A stretch of DNA of 64,000 nt from JAIROC01 sp031553535 (lineage in GTDB: Bacteria > Bacteroidota > Bacteroidia > Bacteroidales > WCHB1-69). The translations under genes and the position numbers were made by a program. The notes beneath the pieces are model-generated. The model searched no databases and was not told where the DNA came from. It saw only the letters and a program-made list of their open reading frames with translations. This document shows, piece by piece, positions 25,717 through 34,779 of the stretch. Numbering within the stretch: position 1 is the first letter of the stretch; the number at the start of each line of letters is the position of its first letter. The stretch is from NCBI GenBank assembly GCA_031553535.1, contig JAVBLM010000019.1:186001-250000 (forward strand). Reading direction: 5' to 3'.

Positions 25717-27793
25717 AACAAATGTAATTTCCGTTGCAATACTTTTAATTCACATTGTTGTTATTATATTGTATCATGTTTTTGGATACATTGGCCATTA
25801 CGGATACGATGATATACAGTATGCAAAACTGTCAAGCGATTTAATAAATGGCCAGATAGACTATAATGATCACTTTGTATATAGAACTCCGGTTATTCTA
25901 CTTACGGCATTATCCTATCTGGTTTTTGGAATCAATGACCTTGCGTCCTCTCTTCCGTCGCTTTTTATTACCATAGGAATTCTTATATGCATCTTCTTTT
26001 TATTAAAGGAAAAAGGGAACATTCCATTAATAATAGGTTTGTCTTTAACTACATTCTCGAACTGGTTTATATTTTATTCCGATAAATTAATGCCGGATAT
26101 ATATGTCGCCTTTTTTGTTATACTATCCCTATTCATTTTACATTCGTATAAATTTAAAACGGCAAAGAAAAAACCATTTCTATATGCTTCCTTATTTTCA
26201 TTGGCCTTATTTTTTGGCTTCTTGTCAAAAGGCACAATTGTATTGATATTACCACTCTTACTTTATTATCTTATCGTAGATATTTTATGTAAAAGAGATA
26301 TTCGATTCTGGGTATATACCCTGTTTACAGGGTTAGCATTTCTTGTGATCTATTTCTTTATTATATGGTTGTTAACCGGAGATTTTTTCAAGCGGTTTGA
26401 TGCTATCACAAGCAATAGTTATTTGAATTTATGTAGTTATGATCAGCAATCCTGGAAAGTCCTGTTAAAAAGAATCACTATTGACTTTTTTATGTTAATG
26501 ATTCATCAGGGAATGATAACCGGTTTTATTTTTGTTTTAGCATTCCTTCTTCGCAGGAATACTTTTTCCTATTACAAGCTGGATGATTCTTTTTCGTTTT
26601 TCCTTATTTCCGCTCTGATTCTTTTTCTTTCCTCTAATTTTATGACGATATCTATATCTTCATATTCTCCAATGTGTTTAGATCCCCGGCATTATTTATT
26701 CCTGATACCTGTTGTGGCTGTGCCTGCGTCATTAATTATCACCGGTTTTATAAAAGAAAAGAAATACGCCTTTCAGATAATAGGCATACTGCTATTAATA
26801 GCTGCGATTGCCTTTGTTACAAAAAATAGTTCCTGCTGGAAATTATATTTGCCGTTAACTTTATTATTCGGGATATATTTCTTTATTAAAGACAGCAATA
26901 AATACCGAACTGTTTTTATCCTCGGTTTTATTTTTATCCTGGCAATCATTCCTTTTGACATGATAAGATACGCACAAAAGGTAAATTATCCTGAACAAAG
27001 AGAAATAATCAACCAACATATATTATCAATAAATGAAGATTGTTACATCATAACAGATGAAGTGCAAAACCGGTTAGGGAATTATTATTGTGGATTTAAT
27101 AATAATTCGAATATCCATTTCCTGTCATACCATCAATTTGATATCGACTCCCTGGATATGAACAAAAGGAAGATACTATATTTGAATAACTACACCTGTA
27201 ATTTGTCCGGTTATGATTTTAATGACTTACCCTATTATGCACAGATAATCGACACGGCAAATATCCTGCTCTTTGCAGATAAAGAACTGGGCATCTCTAT
27301 TTATGAAATGAATACCCTTTCAGACCCTTCTTCTACAGGAATTTTACTTTTAGAATCATCTGCCTCCTTCGAACATGGCGTTCTTCCCCATTGGAATATC
27401 AACGATAATGAATTAGTTAATAAAGATGGAAAACGAGTGAATAAAGTGACGGAGTATTCCGCTACATTCTCCTATCCTGTTGATTCGTTACTTGCTGATC
27501 TAAATTCGAATTTATTAATATCATGTGAATTGCAATCATATTTCGAAGATAAAACAGAAGCAATGCTGGTAATTTCCATTGAGGATCACGAAAATTCATA
27601 TATCTGGAAGGGAATTAATGTTAATAAATATATCCGGGCATATTCAAACTGGCAATTGCTGAAATTGAATACGGTCATACCTGAAAATGAAATAAAAGAA
27701 CATTCGATAATGAAGATCTATTTATGGAATAAAGACAAGAAAACAGCTTATATCGATGATTTTGTAATTAAAATAATTACTTCGGAAAACTAA
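25709..27793 (+). CDS. Glycosyltransferase family 39 / PMT-type membrane protein
   Basis: 694 residues. About eleven membrane helices in the first 430 residues, then a periplasmic C-terminal region of about 260 residues. The first loop has GYDDIQYAKLSSDLINGQ, with the acidic pair expected for GT39/ArnT-like enzymes that use polyprenyl-phosphate sugars. Several ATG codons and a GTG are possible starts (25682-25709); I choose 25709, whose ATGAATAG overlaps the antiporter stop and gives a normal N-terminal helix. The sugar and acceptor are unknown. Confidence 0.78.
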   Translation: MNRTNVISVAILLIHIVVIILYHVFGYIGHYGYDDIQYAKLSSDLINGQIDYNDHFVYRTPVILLTALSYLVFGINDLASSLPSLFITIGILICIFFLLKEKGNIPLIIGLSLTTFSNWFIFYSDKLMPDIYVAFFVILSLFILHSYKFKTAKKKPFLYASLFSLALFFGFLSKGTIVLILPLLLYYLIVDILCKRDIRFWVYTLFTGLAFLVIYFFIIWLLTGDFFKRFDAITSNSYLNLCSYDQQSWKVLLKRITIDFFMLMIHQGMITGFIFVLAFLLRRNTFSYYKLDDSFSFFLISALILFLSSNFMTISISSYSPMCLDPRHYLFLIPVVAVPASLIITGFIKEKKYAFQIIGILLLIAAIAFVTKNSSCWKLYLPLTLLFGIYFFIKDSNKYRTVFILGFIFILAIIPFDMIRYAQKVNYPEQREIINQHILSINEDCYIITDEVQNRLGNYYCGFNNNSNIHFLSYHQFDIDSLDMNKRKILYLNNYTCNLSGYDFNDLPYYAQIIDTANILLFADKELGISIYEMNTLSDPSSTGILLLESSASFEHGVLPHWNINDNELVNKDGKRVNKVTEYSATFSYPVDSLLADLNSNLLISCELQSYFEDKTEAMLVISIEDHENSYIWKGINVNKYIRAYSNWQLLKLNTVIPENEIKEHSIMKIYLWNKDKKTAYIDDFVIKIITSEN

Positions 27794-27832
27794 ACCGGAT
27801 TGATTAAGCGCTATCTACCCCAAATTATAAAG

Positions 27833-28420
27833 CTATAAATATCTAATTACTTTACAGGGATTCCCCACCGCAAGGCAATTGGATGGTATTGATTTTGTGA
27901 CTACACTCCCCGCCCCTATTGTTGTGTTATCACCGATAGTAATACCCGCCAAAAGAACAGAACCTCCTCCTATCCATACATTACTCCCAATTGTTACAGG
28001 TGCAGTATATGATTTCCATAACACAGATGATGAATCATTCTCTTTTTTCAGTAAACGTTGTTGAGGATTTACAGGATGTGTGACCGCATAAATCTGAACA
28101 TTAGGCCCTATTCCGGAATTACTTCCAATTGTAATTTTATTACAGTCCAGAAAGACGCAATTCATATTTATCTCACAATTATCTCCGATATGAATATTTT
28201 CTCCATAATCAACGAAGAAGGGAGGAGCAATTAAGACATTGTTTCCTTTTGTTCCCAACAATTGTAACAGAACCTGGTCGCGGGCTTCCACATTACGGGT
28301 GTCCAATTGATTGTATTTACTGGTCAATTCTTTTGCCAAATGCCATCGGGCAATTAATTCAGGGTCGGTAAAATCATATATTTCGCCTGCAAGCATCTTT
28401 TCTTTTTCTGTTTTCACCAT
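27833..28420 (-). CDS. Maltose/galactoside O-acetyltransferase-type enzyme
   Basis: 195 residues of the left-handed beta-helix (hexapeptide) acetyltransferase family. The N-terminal Mac domain is MVKTEKEKMLAGEIYDFTDPELIARWHLAKELTSKYN, and the hexapeptide repeats end in NVWIGGGSVLLAGITIGDNTTIGAGSVVTKSIPSNCLAVGNPCKVIRYL. The catalytic His lies in YAVTHPVNPQQR (about residue 115). It transfers acetyl from acetyl-CoA to sugars; the physiological substrate is uncertain, as for most Maa/LacA relatives. It is transcribed divergently from recR. Confidence 0.93.
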   Translation of the reverse strand: MVKTEKEKMLAGEIYDFTDPELIARWHLAKELTSKYNQLDTRNVEARDQVLLQLLGTKGNNVLIAPPFFVDYGENIHIGDNCEINMNCVFLDCNKITIGSNSGIGPNVQIYAVTHPVNPQQRLLKKENDSSSVLWKSYTAPVTIGSNVWIGGGSVLLAGITIGDNTTIGAGSVVTKSIPSNCLAVGNPCKVIRYL

Positions 28421-28513
28421 ATATTTATCTTTTTAAAAACAACATCTTTGTTTTAGCGTAACATTACAGCTTCATTTTATAACATGACTGTCATAAGAAT
28501 AGATTTATCCATG

Positions 28514-28521
28514 CAAAAATA
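28514..28521 (-). promoter_or_regulatory. Putative -7 box (TATTTTTG) for the acetyltransferase gene
   Basis: On the minus strand TATTTTTG matches TAnnTTTG, about 95 bases upstream of the start codon at 28420. Confidence 0.4.
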
Positions 28522-28584
28522 CAATTAATTATAAGTTATCAGGGTAATGTATCATTTCAATTTTACAGATTCAGCAGAAAAGTG

Positions 28585-28592
28585 TAATTTTG
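28585..28592 (+). promoter_or_regulatory. Promoter -7 box (TAATTTTG) directly before recR
   Basis: TAATTTTG is followed after only 5 bases by the recR ATG at 28598, so transcription would begin at or very near the start codon. Confidence 0.6.
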
Positions 28593-28597
28593 CATAT

Positions 28598-29227
28598 ATG
28601 CAGAATTATTCATCAAAACTTTTAGAAAACGCAGTTAATCAAATATCCAAACTTCCGGGCATAGGAAAGCGGACAGCTATAAGATTGGCGCTATACCTTC
28701 TTAAACAATCGCCGGAGGATGTATCCGCTTTTACATCTTCTATTCTGGCAATGCGTAATGATGTATTTTTTTGCATAAACTGTCATAATATCTCTGATAA
28801 TGAACAATGCGAAATTTGCCGGGACCCGCAAAGGAATAAAACACTTGTTTGTGTTGTACAGGATATTCGTGATGTAATCGCTATCGAAAACACCCATGCT
28901 TACCGTGGTGTTTATCACATTCTGGGAGGGGTTATTTCCCCAATGAATGGAATCGGAGTAGCCGAATTGAATCTGCAATCATTATTCGAACGCATGCAAA
29001 ACGAAGCAATTGAAGAAATCGTGCTGGCTCTGCCTTCAACAACGGAAGGAGATACAACAGGATACTACATATTTAAACATGTACAATCTTCGGGATATCC
29101 TACTAAAGTAACTGTCATTGCCCGCGGATTATCGGTTGGCGATGAATTGGAATATGCCGATGAAATAACGCTGAGCAGATCATTATTAAACCGGCTCGAT
29201 TTTGAATCATCCATATTAAAGAAATAG
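28598..29227 (+). CDS. recR: Recombination mediator protein RecR
   Basis: 209 residues, normal RecR length. The N-terminal helix-hairpin-helix LPGIGKRTAIRLALYLL (about 19-35) binds DNA, the zinc finger is CINC...CEIC (Cys 59, 62, 71, 74), and the Toprim domain carries VVQDIRDVIAIENT and LALPSTTEGDTTGYYI. With RecO/RecF it loads RecA at gaps. The ATG at 28598 is chosen because homology begins there and the longer frame (from 28547) would start upstream of the promoter box. Confidence 0.97.
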   Translation: MQNYSSKLLENAVNQISKLPGIGKRTAIRLALYLLKQSPEDVSAFTSSILAMRNDVFFCINCHNISDNEQCEICRDPQRNKTLVCVVQDIRDVIAIENTHAYRGVYHILGGVISPMNGIGVAELNLQSLFERMQNEAIEEIVLALPSTTEGDTTGYYIFKHVQSSGYPTKVTVIARGLSVGDELEYADEITLSRSLLNRLDFESSILKK

Positions 29228-29327
29228 TTTCGAATGAAATGTCCATGAAATAAAAGTCCCACACTCAACGGAAATAATTAGGAAGGACATTCCATGTGAT
29301 CTTAATTCAAAATAAAAATATAAGCAG

Positions 29328-30473
29328 ATGAAATTTGATGTTTTTGACTTCTTTTCCCAGGTACTTATTATTACGTTTGTCGTAATCATGATGATGGTAC
29401 TCATTGAATTTCTCAATGTCAAAACACGAGGGAAATTGCTTGTTTTACTGGAAAAGCATCCAAGAATCCAGATCTGGATTGCCGCATTGCTGGGGCTGAT
29501 TCCCGGTTGTATTGGAATCTTTGCGGTAGTGTCTTTATATACTCATCGTTTAGTGACTTTCGGAGCCTTGCTGGCAGCTGCCATTACCAGTTTTGGAGAT
29601 GAAGCTTTCTTTATGATTTCACTCATCCCAAAGCAAACGCTGATCCTTGTCGTTATCTTATTTGGAATTGCTATCATAGCAGGATACATTACCGATTTGA
29701 TTTCACACAGGAAAACAGCACAACAAATCGACCAGGAAGATACGTTTGATGTACACCAGCACGATTCCTGTACAACACATACCGGAAAAGAAACAAAATA
29801 TATTTTCGGTAAAGTTTCCATACACCGCGTTATTTCCATAGTAGTGGTTGGAATGTTCATTATAGGAATTACAACCGGTTCTCTGGGTCATGATCATTCC
29901 ATCGCGGACAGTTTTTCTCTTCATTCGCATATAGAAGATCAAGAGGTAACAGATTGTGACCATAGCACCCATGATCACCGGCATATGGAGCATCATCATA
30001 GCCCGTTTTCAGGGGAGAATCTGGTTTTCCTTATCATTGCCGCATTCACATTTATCTTATTACTCACCGTAAATGATCATTTCTTCGAAGAACATATCTG
30101 GAATCATGTCATCAAGAAGCATTTTCTGAAAATTTTCATCTGGGTATTCTCTATCATGCTGCTTATAAAAATCGCCGGATTGTTTATTGATGTGGAAGCC
30201 TTTTCTTATAGCGCATGGGGAAAGGTCATTTTGTTATTCTTCGCTTTATTAATAGCATTAATCCCTGAGTCGGGGCCGAATTTGATTATTTTGTTCCTTT
30301 TTATCGATGGAGTTATTCCATTTAGTACTTTACTTGCAAATTCAATCTTACAGGAAGGCCATGGCGGATTGCCGCTTATCGCAGAAAAACCCAAGGATTT
30401 TTTAAAATTGAAGGTTATCAAGTTTATAATTGCTTTAGTTGTCGGTTTGTCGGGATTGTACTTCGGGTTTTAA
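29328..30473 (+). CDS. Putative 10-TM metal exporter (ArsP_2 / putative manganese transporter family)
   Basis: 381 residues with about ten membrane helices in two halves. The halves are joined by a long His-rich cytosolic or periplasmic loop, about residues 140-230, with clusters such as HQHDSC, HDHS, DCDHSTHDHRHMEHHHS. The repeats GLIPGCIGIFAVVSLYTHRLVTFGALLAAAITSFGDEAFFM and ALIPESGPNLIILFLFIDGVIPFSTLLANSILQEGHGGLPL are the paired signatures of this family. The His-rich loop suggests binding of a divalent cation (Mn, Zn or similar); the substrate is not proven for the family. Confidence 0.82.
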   Translation: MKFDVFDFFSQVLIITFVVIMMMVLIEFLNVKTRGKLLVLLEKHPRIQIWIAALLGLIPGCIGIFAVVSLYTHRLVTFGALLAAAITSFGDEAFFMISLIPKQTLILVVILFGIAIIAGYITDLISHRKTAQQIDQEDTFDVHQHDSCTTHTGKETKYIFGKVSIHRVISIVVVGMFIIGITTGSLGHDHSIADSFSLHSHIEDQEVTDCDHSTHDHRHMEHHHSPFSGENLVFLIIAAFTFILLLTVNDHFFEEHIWNHVIKKHFLKIFIWVFSIMLLIKIAGLFIDVEAFSYSAWGKVILLFFALLIALIPESGPNLIILFLFIDGVIPFSTLLANSILQEGHGGLPLIAEKPKDFLKLKVIKFIIALVVGLSGLYFGF

Positions 30474-30619
30474 TCAGTACAATACAGTCTATTTAAAAAT
30501 ATTGTACTTGCAATAAATGCAATCCCATCGAAACGGAGCAAAATAAACCGTTTGTATTTATTCCCTCATTACGGGATGTCAAGGAATAGTATATGTTTCC
30601 CCCTGTAACATCTGTATAA
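30474..30619. other. Intergenic spacer before array locus 3
   Basis: No gene or terminator is obvious between the metal exporter stop and the repeat array. Confidence 0.4.
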
Positions 30620-30984
30620 ACCTTTCCGAGAACTGGGACACCTATAAACGAGAGTAAATATATCTTTCCCAGAATTGGGACACCTATAAACGAGGATAAA
30701 TATACCTTTCCCAGAGTTGGGACACCTATAAACGAGGATGAATATACCTTTCCCAGGATTGGGATACCTCTAAACGAGAGTGAATATATCTTTCCCAGGA
30801 TTGGGATACCTCTAAACGAGAGTGAATATATCTTTCCCAGGATTGGGATACCTCTAAACGAGGATAAATATACCTCTCCCAGAGTTGGGACACCTCTAAA
30901 CGAGGGTGAATATACCTTTCCCAGGGTTGGGATACCTCCAAACGAGAGTGAATATATCTTTCCCAGAGCTGGGAAACATTCATG
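30620..30984. repeat. 42-bp tandem repeat array, locus 3 (nine anchors)
   Basis: GGGA anchors fall at 30635, 30677, 30719, 30761, 30803, 30845, 30887, 30929 and 30971, always 42 apart. Each unit has a dyad TCCCA-N4-TGGGA and, in several units, a second one CTCT-N5-AGAG. Units are 80-95% alike by eye, more uniform than in loci 1 and 2. A 168-codon minus-strand frame (30493-30999) stays open across it as a 14-residue repeat, but it lacks a signal peptide, promoter box or known homology. Confidence 0.92.
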
Positions 30985-31098
30985 CAAGAGTGCGGACATG
31001 TTGACAAAAGGACAATTCTTTTTAACATTATTATTCCCCTCTGTTTAATTTTCTATTATTGGCCACTACCAATGATGCTTTTTCATTTGTTCTGTGTT

Positions 31099-31128
31099 AT
31101 TTACCATTGATCATTATTTCTATAACTT
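31099..31128. repeat. Dispersed 30-bp repeat, second copy
   Basis: Matches 19307-19336 at 28 of 30 positions (both read ATTTACCATT and end TTCTATAACTT). It lies 85 bases upstream of the -7 box of the subtilase operon; the first copy lies 81 bases upstream of its -7 box. Confidence 0.6.
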
Positions 31129-31177
31129 CTATTGCCTGGAAGATCTTAATATCATCATTTCTGTTGTCATTTTACTA

Positions 31178-31221
31178 TATCAACTTTGAACAAGTTCGAA
31201 TGAAAAAATAGTGTATTTTTG
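31178..31221 (+). promoter_or_regulatory. Promoter -7 box (TATTTTTG) next to a MITE-end remnant
   Basis: TATTTTTG at 31214-31221 precedes the ATG of the subtilase gene by 28 bases. Just upstream, at 31180-31197, TCAACTTTGAACAAGTTC resembles the right terminal repeat of the MITE-like elements (TCAACTTTTGACAAGTTC). Confidence 0.5.
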
Positions 31222-31249
31222 TAATCCTTAACTATCGGTATATAAGCTT

Positions 31250-32965
31250 ATGAGAAAATTAATGATTGTGCTCTATATATTCTCTATAGGACATATTGCA
31301 TTTGCCCAGGACGCATATTGGGTATTCTTCACTGATAAAAATAACACTTGTTTTGACCCTTTCAGCTATTTCGATTCTTATGCGATAGAACGAAGAATAC
31401 AAAATAATATCTCACTATACGATTCGACCGACTTTCCTCTAACATCCTCATACGTGGAAAAAGTAACTCTTTTAGCGGAAGAAGTTTTGGGAGAAACCCG
31501 ATGGTTCAATGCCCTTGCTATCTTTGCCACAGAAGAAAATTTTTTAAAGATACAAACCTTCCCTTTTGTAAGAGAAATTGTTCCTATACGTTCATCTCTT
31601 ATGCTTTGCCAATACCGTGATCTGATAAGTGAACAAGAAGTTCCTGTGAGCAATAACAATATTGATTCTTCCAAAACCATTTTTGCATCAGCCCAGGTAC
31701 AACGTATGGAGGGAGACTCGTTTATTGAAAAAGGAATCGATGGAAAAGGAATCCGCATTGCTGTTTTTGACGGAGGATTTCCGGAAGTAGATACGCATAT
31801 TGCTTTCGAACATTTACGGAAAAACAACAAGATTATCAAAACATGGAATTTCTGCAACAAAAAAGAAGACGTATATGGTTACAGTTCTCACGGAAGAATG
31901 GTTCTTTCATGTATTGCCGGCATAAAAGGCAATCAAAAGCTAGGGCTTGCAACCGGAGCCGAATTCCTATTAGCCAGGACAGAAGTCGAGATAGAACGAT
32001 ACAAGGAAGAAGTATGGTGGCTAATGGCTGCAGAATGGGCAGATAAAAACGGCGCCCATATTATTAACAGTTCTTTAGGATATGGTGGGGAACGTTATTA
32101 TCCATCACAGATGGATGGAAAATACTCTTTGGTAACCAGAGCTGCGAATATGGCTGCATCCAAAGGCATACTGGTAGTGAATGCTGCGGGTAACGAAGGA
32201 ACGGATAAGGAATGGAACCGTTCCATAATTGCACCTGCCGATGCCGACAGCATTTTAACAATAGGAGGAATTTTTCCTATGTCAGATTATCGCATAAATT
32301 TCAGTTCCGTAGGGCCTACTGCCGATGGAAGATTAAAACCCAATGTTGTCGCATGGGGACAAGCTTCCGTTGCAGGAAAGACCGAGTGGGTGTACCGTGT
32401 TAGCGGTACTTCATTTTCATCTCCTCTCGTAGCCGGATTTGCGGCCTGTGCATGGCAGACAAACCCGAATCTTACGAATATGCAACTGAAAACAGAAATA
32501 GAACGTTCCGCAGATTTATATCCTTATTTCGATTATGATCTCGGATATGGAGTTCCTCAGGCTGGTTATTTTATCAACGGAAAGAAGACTACTATTGATC
32601 CCGATGCTATAACTATTTTAGAAGCGGAAAACACAATACAAATAATACTTAACCATTCTCCTGAAAAGGATTCTCTCCATGAAAAAAAATACAGAAACCA
32701 AGGTTATATTTATTACCACGTACAAGATGAAAAAGGCGTTTTGGTAAAATACCTGGTGTTGTCTGTACCTCAGCAGGAATCCGGATATGATAACTGGAAT
32801 AAAAAAGACAGAGGCGATTCTACCGGTAATAATGAAAACACAGAGGAATCAGAACCGAAGCTGGAAAAAACAATTGTTCTTGCCCAGGTAGAAAAATCAG
32901 AATTAAAGCCGGGGTATATACTTCGGGTCTGTTATAATGGTATCGTTAAAGAATATTCAAAATAA
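31250..32965 (+). CDS. Secreted subtilisin-like serine protease (S8)
   Basis: 571 residues with a signal peptide (MRKLMIVLYIFSIGHIAFAQ). An N-terminal pro-region (about 21-150) is followed by the S8 domain with the full catalytic set: Asp174 (AVFDGGF), His214 (YSSHGRMV), oxyanion Asn315 (NAAGNEG) and Ser388 (SGTSFSSPLVAG). A C-terminal extension of about 130 residues lacks a clear T9SS sorting motif, so export may end in the periplasm or use another signal. First gene of a six-gene operon with gaps of 12, 12, 4 and 9 bases and one 4-base overlap. Confidence 0.92.
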   Translation: MRKLMIVLYIFSIGHIAFAQDAYWVFFTDKNNTCFDPFSYFDSYAIERRIQNNISLYDSTDFPLTSSYVEKVTLLAEEVLGETRWFNALAIFATEENFLKIQTFPFVREIVPIRSSLMLCQYRDLISEQEVPVSNNNIDSSKTIFASAQVQRMEGDSFIEKGIDGKGIRIAVFDGGFPEVDTHIAFEHLRKNNKIIKTWNFCNKKEDVYGYSSHGRMVLSCIAGIKGNQKLGLATGAEFLLARTEVEIERYKEEVWWLMAAEWADKNGAHIINSSLGYGGERYYPSQMDGKYSLVTRAANMAASKGILVVNAAGNEGTDKEWNRSIIAPADADSILTIGGIFPMSDYRINFSSVGPTADGRLKPNVVAWGQASVAGKTEWVYRVSGTSFSSPLVAGFAACAWQTNPNLTNMQLKTEIERSADLYPYFDYDLGYGVPQAGYFINGKKTTIDPDAITILEAENTIQIILNHSPEKDSLHEKKYRNQGYIYYHVQDEKGVLVKYLVLSVPQQESGYDNWNKKDRGDSTGNNENTEESEPKLEKTIVLAQVEKSELKPGYILRVCYNGIVKEYSK

Positions 32966-32977
32966 AGCGAACAAGGA

Positions 32978-33727
32978 ATGAAAAACAATAGAGTTTCTAT
33001 AGCATTGATAAGTTTTCTGATTCTTTTCTGTATCTTTGACAATACCTATGGGCAACAAGATACGTTGGTGTTCAGAATAATCGATCTTAATAAAAAAGAA
33101 AAGAAAGAGGTTTGTTCCTTTGGCATAATTGCTAACGGAGGGTTTATATTGCCTCCAAAAGATAATACATATTATCGTGTCCGGTATGGAAATTCTTTAC
33201 AAGGGATGCTTGGCTTCCAATTTAAAGCACGGTTGGCAAAGTGCTATAGCATGGGATTTGACTTGCTTGTTTCGGGAAATCGTTACGATATACGGCAGGA
33301 TGAAGGGAAATGGTTTACCGACCGGGAACAACATCGCAAAGAATTATTCCGCACAGGAGATTTATCGCTTGCTTTCACCCACCAGTTCAAACTCAATAAA
33401 GGAATCCGGCAAACCTGGGCAATAGAAGCATCTGTGTATGGAGCGTATGTGTACTCTGCAAGCCTCAAAAAAATAGATATTGATTACGACCCTGTAAACA
33501 TCTACTCCGGGCAAACACGTACCGTTGTCGTAGAAAGGCATCTGCCTTACCTGGAACGTTGGGTATGGGGATTGAGGCTAAATCTTACATACAAAGGAAT
33601 TGGTATATATGCTCAATATCGTATGAATGATATTGTAAAGTTAGGACAACCTGTTGATAACACATCGTTCGATATGCCTAAACTATCTGTGGGTTTGACA
33701 TTTTCCGGAAAGATATTTAAATTTTAA
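32978..33727 (+). CDS. Outer membrane beta-barrel-like protein of unknown function
   Basis: 249 residues with a signal peptide (cleavage about residue 25, NTYGQQ). Predicted strands alternate polar and aromatic residues (GMLGFQFKARLAKCYSMGFDLLVSGNRY, WGLRLNLTYKGIGIYAQYRMNDI) and the chain ends in a strand (LSVGLTFSGKIFKF) with a terminal Phe, as barrels do. No named family recognised with confidence. Second gene of the subtilase operon, 12 bases after the protease gene. Confidence 0.65.
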   Translation: MKNNRVSIALISFLILFCIFDNTYGQQDTLVFRIIDLNKKEKKEVCSFGIIANGGFILPPKDNTYYRVRYGNSLQGMLGFQFKARLAKCYSMGFDLLVSGNRYDIRQDEGKWFTDREQHRKELFRTGDLSLAFTHQFKLNKGIRQTWAIEASVYGAYVYSASLKKIDIDYDPVNIYSGQTRTVVVERHLPYLERWVWGLRLNLTYKGIGIYAQYRMNDIVKLGQPVDNTSFDMPKLSVGLTFSGKIFKF

Positions 33728-33740
33728 TTTATAAACTAAT

Positions 33741-34775
33741 ATGAAAAAATACGGGAAAGATATTTTAAAATTAATTTTATTCCTTTCATTAGGATTCTTT
33801 TTTGTCTGGCTGTCTCTAAAAGATCTCTCGGTTGAACAACGATCGATGATCCTGGTAAATGCAAAAGAAGTCATGCATGATAACCGTTGGGTATATTTGC
33901 TCATCTGTATGTTGATTGGTGTTTTGAGCGTTCTTTTCCGGGGGCTTCGTTCCGTATTAATGATTGAACCTTTAGGATACAAAGTATCCAAAGAAAACTC
34001 ATATCACGCTGTAATGATCGGTTACCTTGCCAATCTTGCATTCCCCAGATTGGGAGAAGTATTACGCTGTACCATTCTTCAAAAATACGAGAAAGTTCCT
34101 TTTCAGAAATCACTCGGAACAGTAATAACAGAACGAATTATCGACACGATTATATTCGGTATTCTTTTTCTATTAGCATTGGGATTGGAATGGGAAAAGT
34201 TATTTTCTATTTTTTCAAACAACAACATAGCTGAAAAAATAGCGGCTATGTTCTCAGGAGGCGGAAAATATATCATTCTTGGCATCATCATCGGTATTGT
34301 CGTATTAATCTATGCTTTGCGTAAGAAAATCTCCAATTTATCTATTTACCAGAAAATCGTAAAGATATTAAAAGGATTCTGGGAGGGTTTGATTTCTATT
34401 AAGGACCTAAAAAAGCCCGGTCTTTTCATTATCTATTCTTTGTTAATCTGGCTATGTTTTTATTTGATGTTCTATGTCTGCACGTTTGCTTTCCCAAATA
34501 TGGTAGCATTAGGTATAAAGGGGGCCATGTTGGCATCGCTATCTTGTGTGGTTATCGGAACCGTTGGATTCGTTGTTGCACAGGGTGGCTTGGGCGCATA
34601 TCCCCTACTTGTTGCCATGGTATTATTACTTTATGGAATTCCCGAAGAATCCGGGCTGGCCGTTGGATGGGTAGTATGGACAACCGAAACACTAATGTAT
34701 ATTGTTTTAGGGTTAGTATCTATATTAATGATCTCATTTAAAAAAGATAAAGCAAAAGCAAAAGAGAAAGTATAA
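33741..34775 (+). CDS. Flippase-like membrane protein (LPG synthase TM / UPF0104 family)
   Basis: 344 residues with about eight membrane helices. The conserved motif GYLANLAFPRLGEVLRCTILQKYEKVPFQKSLGTVITERIIDTI (about residues 94-137) is the signature of the lysylphosphatidylglycerol-synthase-type transmembrane domain (YbhN/AglD). Members without the synthase domain are thought to move lipids or lipid-linked sugars. It sits 13 bases after the barrel gene and 4 before rfaE2, which fits envelope glycolipid work. Confidence 0.88.
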   Translation: MKKYGKDILKLILFLSLGFFFVWLSLKDLSVEQRSMILVNAKEVMHDNRWVYLLICMLIGVLSVLFRGLRSVLMIEPLGYKVSKENSYHAVMIGYLANLAFPRLGEVLRCTILQKYEKVPFQKSLGTVITERIIDTIIFGILFLLALGLEWEKLFSIFSNNNIAEKIAAMFSGGGKYIILGIIIGIVVLIYALRKKISNLSIYQKIVKILKGFWEGLISIKDLKKPGLFIIYSLLIWLCFYLMFYVCTFAFPNMVALGIKGAMLASLSCVVIGTVGFVVAQGGLGAYPLLVAMVLLLYGIPEESGLAVGWVVWTTETLMYIVLGLVSILMISFKKDKAKAKEKV

Positions 34776-34779
34776 ACAC

